Of a stretch of DNA of 48,228 nucleotides, positions 42,208 to 48,228 are shown one piece after another (the stretch's first letter is position 1; each line of letters starts with the position of its first letter). Made by a program: the position numbers and the translations under genes. Origin of the DNA: Chryseosolibacter indicum (GTDB lineage: Bacteria; Bacteroidota; Bacteroidia; Cytophagales; Cyclobacteriaceae). The stretch covers positions 1 through 48,228 of the forward strand of contig NZ_JAHESD010000048.1 in the NCBI RefSeq assembly GCF_018598585.1, in the 5' to 3' direction. The notes beneath the pieces were generated by a model that worked only from the letters and a program-made list of their open reading frames with translations, did not search any database and was not told where the DNA came from.

Positions 42208-44283
42208 TCATTTAACTACCGGGAAAGCGGATATCCTCAATCTTGCGGCCCCCATGGGTATTAGTGTGATCTCTTCCTTTTGTTCGCGAATAACTACCGG
42301 ACTTTGTGGTAGCACAGCACAGAGACCAAACTGGTCAATCTTCCATTGCGGTATCTTCTTGCCTAAGGTTCTTATCTCCAACGGCACAGACGCTGCTGCA
42401 AAAGGGTAATTATCTTCTGGCCATGCTTTCCGGTTAACTTCAAACATCTGCTTACGATCATCATCATCTAACACAAGTCCATAGTTCCAGGGCGAGCCAG
42501 GATAAATTTCAAACGATGGCCACTTTTCGGCATCGGCCTCCTTCTGCCATTTTGAATCCCAAATAGCCGAAGCACGGCTATCGACTTTAACATAGTTTTC
42601 AGCTATTTTCAAAGAGAAGGTAAGCGGCCCATAGTTAACACTCACACTGTTTTTGTTGACCTCCCACTTTTTCAGTTGAACTTCCATTGGCACATCCAAA
42701 ACGATCTTGTCGCTGTTTTTCCAGTTACGAGATATTCTTACATATTTGCCTGGCTCAAGCTTAACGTTTGAGACTTTGCCATTGATCTGAATGTTAGCCT
42801 TCCTGCACCATTGCGGAATACGTATATAGAGCGGAAAGTTTACCTCCTTAGGCGTGTTAATCTCATAGCGAACCTGTTCTTCAAAAGGATAATGCGTTTC
42901 TTCCTTAACAGTAACTTCGGTGCCATCACCGACTTTGGCCGTTACAGCGCAACTGTTAAAAAGTACGGAAGCCAAGCCATTGTCTGGCGTAGCTACAAAT
43001 AAGTTTTCTGCATAGTAAGGCCAGCCCTGGGCGTGATTGTGCTGGCAACAACGGCTACTGAATGGGTTCATCATCAGGAAGGGACCACCATTGTCAATGC
43101 CCGGCTTATGGTTTTTGCTATCGCTGACGACATGATTAGGAGCTGTGATATAACGCAAAGCTTTGAAGTCAGCAGTAAACGCCGCGGGATAGGTATTGAA
43201 TGCAACGTTCTCACATTGATCAGCCCAGAAGGGATCTCCTGTTATACGAAGTAGCATTTCATTGGAGGCCATCTCTTCTACCATGCCGCAGGTTTCAATT
43301 CCTTGTCGTGGATCAATGTAACCCATCCTGCTGTTTTCATCTCCACCAAACATGCCACCAGGCACCTGACCAAAAGTGCGGCGAATCAAATTGAAGTTGT
43401 TATAGGTAGCATCAAGATGTAATGAGTCACCTGTTTGAACGTAATACGTTGCAGGTTCACGATAGGATTGCGCGATGTTAACATTATGCCAATTGGGTAA
43501 GGACGAGTCCTGCATCCAGTTGGCAGTATTCCGGTGTATTTTGTGAGCGAGGTCAAGAAGAAAAGCGTCACCGGTGATATTATATAACCAGTAAACACTG
43601 TAAAGGTTGTCGCCGCCCCTGCTGTTCTCCCAGTAGTCTTCAAGGAATTTTTCATCAGGCACAGTCATTTCCCATTTGAAAAACTTCGTCATTAAATCAA
43701 TTACGCGTTCATCCTTGCTATACTCGTAATATGATTGAAGGCAGAACAACATAATCATATGACCCCACAATTCGTGATTTCCGTTTCTCAAGTTCTCCGG
43801 TCCGAAATAGCCATCTTTCCGCTGACTTCTGAAAACTCCTTCAAACCATGTCTGTGCTTCACTAATTAATTTTTCGTCACGTAGTAAGTATCCAAGGCTC
43901 GCATAGCCTTTAAGCCAGTAGGGTACCTCCTCCCATCCATGATCACCACCATTGGTGAGCCAGGCGTTGTTATCTTTTTCCAGCCACGCACTAATCTCGG
44001 GCAGGTGTCCTGTAAGTCCATCGCGTTGTAACTCGAGGAATTTTAATATCCAACCCTCTGGTTTGATACTACCCACAGGTAACTTTATAAAATTAAGAGG
44101 CGTTAGAGGCGCTCTGTTACCGATATAGAATTTATTGTTTGCTTTGATAACAGGCCGATCAACACACACAATCTCCGGATGGCCCCAGGAGTCCTTTTCC
44201 TGTTTTTCATTTGACGAACAGGATATAAAAAGACTATATATGACCACCAGAAGCGTAAGCTCTTTTATATTCGGTTTACTCAT
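42208..44283 (-). CDS. GH127 (DUF1680-type) beta-L-arabinofuranosidase-like lipoprotein
   Basis: The 691-residue protein (ATG 44283, MSKPNIKELTLL; the longer frame starts at TTG) has a lipoprotein signal ending LFISC, then the GH127 barrel. Zinc-site residues expected from the characterised enzyme are visible: Glu330 and Cys332 in GIETCGMVEEMAS, and Cys412 with Cys413 in SSRCCQHNHAQG, where the first is the probable nucleophile. Glu316 in GGDENSRMGYI is the likely acid/base. GH127 removes beta-L-arabinofuranosyl units, for example from hydroxyproline-linked glycans. Related DUF1680 families have other activities, so specificity is inferred. The C-terminal part is a beta-sandwich. It precedes GH92 on the same strand. 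Confidence 0.87.
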   Translation of the reverse strand: MSKPNIKELTLLVVIYSLFISCSSNEKQEKDSWGHPEIVCVDRPVIKANNKFYIGNRAPLTPLNFIKLPVGSIKPEGWILKFLELQRDGLTGHLPEISAWLEKDNNAWLTNGGDHGWEEVPYWLKGYASLGYLLRDEKLISEAQTWFEGVFRSQRKDGYFGPENLRNGNHELWGHMIMLFCLQSYYEYSKDERVIDLMTKFFKWEMTVPDEKFLEDYWENSRGGDNLYSVYWLYNITGDAFLLDLAHKIHRNTANWMQDSSLPNWHNVNIAQSYREPATYYVQTGDSLHLDATYNNFNLIRRTFGQVPGGMFGGDENSRMGYIDPRQGIETCGMVEEMASNEMLLRITGDPFWADQCENVAFNTYPAAFTADFKALRYITAPNHVVSDSKNHKPGIDNGGPFLMMNPFSSRCCQHNHAQGWPYYAENLFVATPDNGLASVLFNSCAVTAKVGDGTEVTVKEETHYPFEEQVRYEINTPKEVNFPLYIRIPQWCRKANIQINGKVSNVKLEPGKYVRISRNWKNSDKIVLDVPMEVQLKKWEVNKNSVSVNYGPLTFSLKIAENYVKVDSRASAIWDSKWQKEADAEKWPSFEIYPGSPWNYGLVLDDDDRKQMFEVNRKAWPEDNYPFAAASVPLEIRTLGKKIPQWKIDQFGLCAVLPQSPVVIREQKEEITLIPMGAARLRISAFPVVK

Positions 44284-44314
44284 AGCAGTTTTTTTGTTCC
44301 CCTGCAAGATTACA

Positions 44315-46528
44315 CTACCAAGTCAATTCCACCTTCACTCCTTCCGGATTATTTTCGAAGCGTAACAGCCCAGTCTTACTTTCTTCATCCCATTTCCAAA
44401 CAGCTTCGTTTAGCTTATTCCCCTTATGATCATACGCATCACATTGCTGAGGCTTTTTAGGGAGAAGTACTCGCATAACATTAGTTGTGTTCAACGGACT
44501 CTTTGCTACAAATGAATATGCATTCTTTGTTACCTTTTCATCGTAAACTCTTGCAGCAGTCGCCAGAACCTGTGGTGTTTTTGGATTCTTTACATTACCG
44601 ATGTTATATAAGAAGGCCTGCTCTCCTGGCTTTACCTGTCTTTCATTAAGTACAGGAATTTCAGGATCAAACAAATCAATGAGCTTACCTTTGATGATGT
44701 AAGGAGTTTGATCTTCATTTTCATCTACAACAGAAATGATTTCGTAAGGACCACGCGTAAGTGCAAAATGATTTTTAAACGTTAACGTAGTGCTGTTAGA
44801 TTTTGAATCATACAACTTCTTAACCGTGTTTACAAACTCAACATCACTTCCCTCCTTCAGCACAAACTCTTTTGGATCGTTGCGTATGATGTAGACTTTT
44901 CCTTTACCATAAGTATATTCACCGGCATTAAAAGGTGCTTTCAATCCTAGCTTCGAAAACAAGTGTTCTGACGGTGCTTTGAACGTATTGCCCCCTGTGT
45001 TCCACCATTCCTGGACGCTTTGAAATGCATCATCATCTCTGCCACAATACACAAGTACGCCACCATTCTTAACCCACTCAGCAATGTGATCATGTGATTC
45101 TTTATCCGAAGGTTTCATATTGGAATAAGACATTACCAGAATCTTTAAATCATTCCAGGTTTTCTTGTATGATACATTTTCAATATGAACTGTTTTAACA
45201 GGAACGCCACGCTTCAGGAATGGAAGTGCTTGTCCGTAAAAATTAGACAACTGCGGATCTTCATAACCGTTGTGCGTAGGAAAGCGCTGGAACATTAATG
45301 AGTTGGCCATTAATACACCAATGCCTTGAGAGCCGCTAACTTTATTCTCAGACAAAGGCATGTTGTTGAGTGTATTGATCATGACCTGCATCTGAGTCGA
45401 GTAGAAACGTGGAATGCGTTCCTTCTTGTCGCTGTTGGCACTCGTGCGGTAAAGTCCTTCATAAATTCGGTCAGGCCATGGCATCACTTCATAATCAGCA
45501 ATCATGGGATAAAGAAGTTGTGCGGTGAATGTGGCTTGATAATTTTTCTTATAGTCAGCCCAATCACGAGGCCAGTCTTCAATAGGATCTGTTAGGAAGA
45601 ACATCTTCCTGCCAGTAGGTGCCGTCATAGACTCCATTGAGCCATACTCAAGAAATGCCGTCTCAAACACGCGTTCCTTTCTTTGTCCGTTGAAATAGTT
45701 CGGTTCGCGTGAAGTACCTGTCCATACCTGTGCAATGTAACCATCAACACAAGGTAATGAAGCTAGACTTGCTTCCGGACTGACAATCATCCATTGTGAA
45801 TAATTGACAAGTGAATGCGTAGGAACATAACAACGAATGTTCATTCCTTTGCTTTTACCATACTCCTTCGCGAAAGTAAAGACTTCATTGAGCGCACGAT
45901 AGTACAGGTGATACTTTAACTTGTTGGACAAATACGTGTTTTCTGGTGATTCATGCTGAGGTCTCCAATCAAAGCCGTAATATTCTTTCCATTCTCTTTT
46001 GAATGCTTCACTGTAGCCGGACCTCGCCCAGAACTCAGGTTCTTCCAAATAGATTGCATCAATTCCCGTATCAATTACCCGCTTGATAACCTTCTCTTTC
46101 ATGTAGGCAATGAAATTCTTTGAAGGGACAATGTATGGCACCATACGACCATGCCATATCGTGTCACCCTTCTGCGTTACCTGGCCTTCATCAAGATGCC
46201 ACTTTCCATCCCACTTGCCGGTGAAATAATCCTGATATTCACCCCATGCAATACCCGTCATAAAGTGCGTGGTATACCCCCTGTCTCGCCAGCTTTGAAC
46301 ACGCTGCTCAAAAGTGAGGTTTCCCTTCTCATGATGCTCCTTTACACTGTAAACAATAGCTACGTCTGCCCTTGTATCCGTTACCGGCTTCCATGGATTA
46401 GCAGTTTGAAAAGTTGTTTTTTCTCGCGAAGTGCTTAATGATTTTTTATCCTTTTGCTGCGACTGACAATAACTATTCAGCGTAAGCCCCAGCAGAAGAT
46501 AAAGTATGATTGTTCTTTGCATTGACAT
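44315..46528 (-). CDS. Unclassified putative glycoside hydrolase, 737 residues
   Basis: The protein has a signal peptide (MSMQRTIILYLLLGLTLNSY) and an N-terminal region that looks like a TIM-barrel glycosidase. It includes VQSWRDRGYTTHFMTGIAWG, the strand-end motif GIDAIYLEEPEFWARSGYS with a Glu pair near residue 165, and the later strand MIADYEVMPWPDRIYEGLYR. From about 395 there is a Rossmann-like glutamine-amidotransferase-type domain (GIGVLMANSLMF, LKILVMSYSNMKP, GGVLVYCGRDDD), as in beta-galactosidase trimerisation domains, and then beta-rich C-terminal modules. I cannot assign a CAZy family. Gene order, export signal and 31-base spacing to GH127 argue for a glycan-degrading role in locus 2. 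Confidence 0.72.
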   Translation of the reverse strand: MSMQRTIILYLLLGLTLNSYCQSQQKDKKSLSTSREKTTFQTANPWKPVTDTRADVAIVYSVKEHHEKGNLTFEQRVQSWRDRGYTTHFMTGIAWGEYQDYFTGKWDGKWHLDEGQVTQKGDTIWHGRMVPYIVPSKNFIAYMKEKVIKRVIDTGIDAIYLEEPEFWARSGYSEAFKREWKEYYGFDWRPQHESPENTYLSNKLKYHLYYRALNEVFTFAKEYGKSKGMNIRCYVPTHSLVNYSQWMIVSPEASLASLPCVDGYIAQVWTGTSREPNYFNGQRKERVFETAFLEYGSMESMTAPTGRKMFFLTDPIEDWPRDWADYKKNYQATFTAQLLYPMIADYEVMPWPDRIYEGLYRTSANSDKKERIPRFYSTQMQVMINTLNNMPLSENKVSGSQGIGVLMANSLMFQRFPTHNGYEDPQLSNFYGQALPFLKRGVPVKTVHIENVSYKKTWNDLKILVMSYSNMKPSDKESHDHIAEWVKNGGVLVYCGRDDDAFQSVQEWWNTGGNTFKAPSEHLFSKLGLKAPFNAGEYTYGKGKVYIIRNDPKEFVLKEGSDVEFVNTVKKLYDSKSNSTTLTFKNHFALTRGPYEIISVVDENEDQTPYIIKGKLIDLFDPEIPVLNERQVKPGEQAFLYNIGNVKNPKTPQVLATAARVYDEKVTKNAYSFVAKSPLNTTNVMRVLLPKKPQQCDAYDHKGNKLNEAVWKWDEESKTGLLRFENNPEGVKVELTW

Positions 46529-46640
46529 TAATTGTATTAAATGAAAAAAAGGAAAGAAGATTATTCTCTCCGTTACGCAGAGATCAAGTTAGAAAGTGAA
46601 GATCCGATCTGCTTTAAAGCAAGAGCACAAAATAATGGTA

Positions 46641-46679
46641 GGGTTAAAGCCACCCCCATAAAGAGGTGACTACTAACCC
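46641..46679 (-). terminator. Possible hairpin after the DUF3823 gene
   Basis: GGGTTA (46641-46646) pairs with TAACCC (46674-46679), and an inner CACC pairs with GGTG. On the minus strand a short ATTATTTTG follows. Moderate stem with interior loops, about 10 bases after the DUF3823 stop. Confidence 0.4.
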
Positions 46680-46688
46680 AACCCAATG

Positions 46689-47504
46689 TTATGGTATCAA
46701 TAATTGCAATGGCTCATTGTAATTCCATCTTCTAATTCCGCTGCCACGTGGCGTATCGTAATTGATACGTGCCGCCGCCCTTACAAAGACAGCTCTTCCA
46801 GGAGGAATTGTTCCGTTAGATTCGATGGTGATAGTCTCTCCTAACAGAGCATTAAATGCAGAACCGTCGTAGTTAATCTGACTTGACCAACGCTCGTCAC
46901 GTGCGCGGTATCCTACTGTAGAAGAATAACTAACAAACAATTGAATATCTGTTACGTTAAGAAAGCTATTGTCATAGTTGCCCATCGGTTCGATCTTCTC
47001 GCGAAACACATCTTCCGATACGGCACGTGTTACGCGTACCTTGGCCCTAACCTTACCGTTGATTACCTGAGGTTCGTCAACCCACTCTACCTTAAGGAAA
47101 GGTTGCACTTCAAAACGCACCTTTGTTACTCCATGGATATCGACATTCTGTGATTCATCTGCAAGCGGAACTCCTCGGCCATCTTCACGAACGATTGGAA
47201 TGAAAGGTCCATCAACACGAATGTTATAGTTACCCTTAAATAATTTGGTATGCTGAAACGTTCCGTCAGGTCTACAAAAGAAATCAGGATTGGGCGTGAC
47301 ATTACCCTTCCAACTGTCTTCAATAAGACGTACCCTGATGCCTTCACTTCCCTGGTCCGTGAGCACTGGTTCACCAGTTTCTACATCCACAACTTCGCCC
47401 TGCAGCGTCTCTTTTGGTTCCTCATAATTGTCCATTTCGAACAGACTGCAAGAACTGAAAGCAAACAGTGCTAACATTAATATATATGATGATAACTTCT
47501 TCAT
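46689..47504 (-). CDS. DUF3823-family SusE/F-position lipoprotein
   Basis: The 271-residue protein has a lipoprotein signal with Cys19 in FAFSSC, followed by a CarboxypepD-like/DUF3823 N-terminal beta domain (LQGEVVDVETGEPVLTDQGS, FFCRPDGTFQHTKLFKGNYN, VDIHGVTKVRFEVQPFLKVE) and a C-terminal domain (VRAKVRVTRAVSEDVFREKI, AVFVRAAARINYDTPRGSG). DUF3823 proteins are encoded just after susD in many Bacteroidota glycan loci and are thought to be surface glycan-binding lipoproteins. It lies 42 bases after the susD stop on the same strand. Confidence 0.88.
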   Translation of the reverse strand: MKKLSSYILMLALFAFSSCSLFEMDNYEEPKETLQGEVVDVETGEPVLTDQGSEGIRVRLIEDSWKGNVTPNPDFFCRPDGTFQHTKLFKGNYNIRVDGPFIPIVREDGRGVPLADESQNVDIHGVTKVRFEVQPFLKVEWVDEPQVINGKVRAKVRVTRAVSEDVFREKIEPMGNYDNSFLNVTDIQLFVSYSSTVGYRARDERWSSQINYDGSAFNALLGETITIESNGTIPPGRAVFVRAAARINYDTPRGSGIRRWNYNEPLQLLIP

Positions 47505-47546
47505 CTTTTTGAAATTCTTTAGTAATTAATAAGCAGTCATTCTTTA

Positions 47547-48182
47547 TTATCTATTCGGTTGCTGGTCTATTACAGCACTCTTCGAAACTTCTTCAGTAGG
47601 GATTTCAAAGTAATAATCTATTGCGTTGTATTCGAAAGTCTTCAAGCTTACCCATTGGAAACGGGCATCGAAGAAATACTTTCCTGCTTGTGTAGAAAAG
47701 AACGGGTACAACCCCCTAAAGCGATAACGGGAACTGCTACTAAACATATCTTTGTTTCTCGTTTCACCCCAGAAGCCATCACGTCCATCATAGTGTTGTA
47801 CTCTCCATCTGCGTAAATCCCACTTCGTCTTATGTTCCAACGCAAGCTCCTTACGGCGTTCTTTCCTGATGGTGTTGCGACCTTCTACATCGGGTGAAAG
47901 ATTACCTGCGAGTAGTGTTGCTCCAGCCCTTTCGCGGATAGCATTTACTGCTTCCGATGCAACTTGCATCAGATCCATTCCATCAGGAGATGTTTCTCCT
48001 GCCATGGCAAGTTCTACAGCAGCTTCTGCTGCATTCAGTAAGACCTCTGCGTAACGCATTAAAATAAAAGGCTGGTCTGACCTGCCTTCTCCTGCCTGAA
48101 AAGACGGATTAGGATTGAGCCATTTTCGGCCATACAATCCAGTAAGCGTACTTTCTGGATTATCATAAAACGGACCATTCTC
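47547..48182 (-). CDS. SusD/RagB-family protein, C-terminal part only (runs toward the window edge)
   Basis: About 211 residues of C-terminal SusD sequence are present: DNPESTLTGLYGRKWLNPNP, the family signature FILMRYAEVLLNAAEAAVEL, VNAIRERAGATLL, IRKERRKELALEHKTKWDLR, and a final FEIPTEEVSKSAVIDQQPN. The matching N-terminal half should lie to the right. Reading upstream, the frame meets a TGA at 48183-48185, only about 45 bases from the window edge. Either the gene is truncated or the last bases are not contiguous chromosome. The missing SusC partner presumably lies further right. Confidence 0.88.
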   Translation of the reverse strand, partial: ENGPFYDNPESTLTGLYGRKWLNPNPSFQAGEGRSDQPFILMRYAEVLLNAAEAAVELAMAGETSPDGMDLMQVASEAVNAIRERAGATLLAGNLSPDVEGRNTIRKERRKELALEHKTKWDLRRWRVQHYDGRDGFWGETRNKDMFSSSSRYRFRGLYPFFSTQAGKYFFDARFQWVSLKTFEYNAIDYYFEIPTEEVSKSAVIDQQPNR

Positions 48183-48228
48183 TCACGCGGCGGTCATTTT
48201 TCCGCCGTTATAGGTCTGTCTCTTTTTC
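48183..48228. other. Window-end segment that breaks the SusD frame
   Basis: Contains CGGCGG (48188-48193) and CCGCCG (48203-48208), a 6-bp GC-rich inverted repeat unlike its surroundings, and ends with GGTCTGTCTCTTTTTC. The SusD frame stops here. It may be an assembly-end artefact rather than native sequence. Confidence 0.4.

Overview
The window looks like chromosomal DNA of a member of the Bacteroidota, most likely a Cytophagales- or Chitinophagales-type soil or aquatic polysaccharide degrader. The evidence is two SusC/SusD-type glycan-uptake loci, an ECF sigma/FecR pair with a C-terminal DUF4974-type FecR, a type IX secretion (T9SS) sorting domain on a GH5 enzyme, solitary double-FtsX permeases, weak Shine-Dalgarno signals and moderate-to-low GC. 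No rRNA, tRNA, CRISPR array, transposase or integrase is visible. Most genes are on the minus strand.

Layout. 1-7.9 kb: mixed housekeeping and accessory genes (a Lys/His-rich small protein, an FtsX-type permease, a nucleotidyltransferase, a cysteine hydrolase, YciI, a DUF4440-like secreted protein, a DHA1 drug exporter, an AHSA1-type protein). 7.9-19.9 kb: glycan locus 1, transcribed right to left: secreted multidomain GH5, ECF sigma factor, FecR, STN-containing SusC, SusD, and an FAD oxidoreductase carrying the same golvesin/xanthan-lyase-type domain as the GH5. A strong 18-bp terminator hairpin ends it. 20.3-28.8 kb: small regulator-plus-oxidoreductase modules (AraC, PEBP and SDR; Crp/Fnr and MDR; Crp/Fnr and SDR). 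In both Crp/Fnr modules a perfect palindrome with an ATTT centre sits between regulator and target. A TonB-C protein, DUF1059, DinB and a DoxX-like protein lie between the modules. 28.8-31.1 kb: a second FtsX permease.

31.2-34.2 kb is an accessory island: orphan genes and two broken genes, all on the minus strand, separated by copies of a dispersed hairpin repeat. It reads as a cassette-like array without a visible recombinase. 34.2-35.5 kb holds two more genes of unknown function.

35.8-48.2 kb: glycan locus 2. A plus-strand membrane-spanning regulator (LamG-like and kelch-like ectodomain, one TM helix, cytoplasmic SARP-type winged helix with BTAD) converges on a minus-strand set of partial SusD, DUF3823 lipoprotein, an unclassified putative glycosidase, GH127, GH92 and GH125. 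GH92 plus GH125 points to alpha-mannan or N-glycan trimming, and GH127 to L-arabinofuranosyl removal. The last ~46 bases of the window do not fit the SusD reading frame and may be an assembly edge.

Several longest possible frames begin at TTG or GTG. Where an ATG with a sensible signal peptide or domain start lies just inside, that ATG was used.
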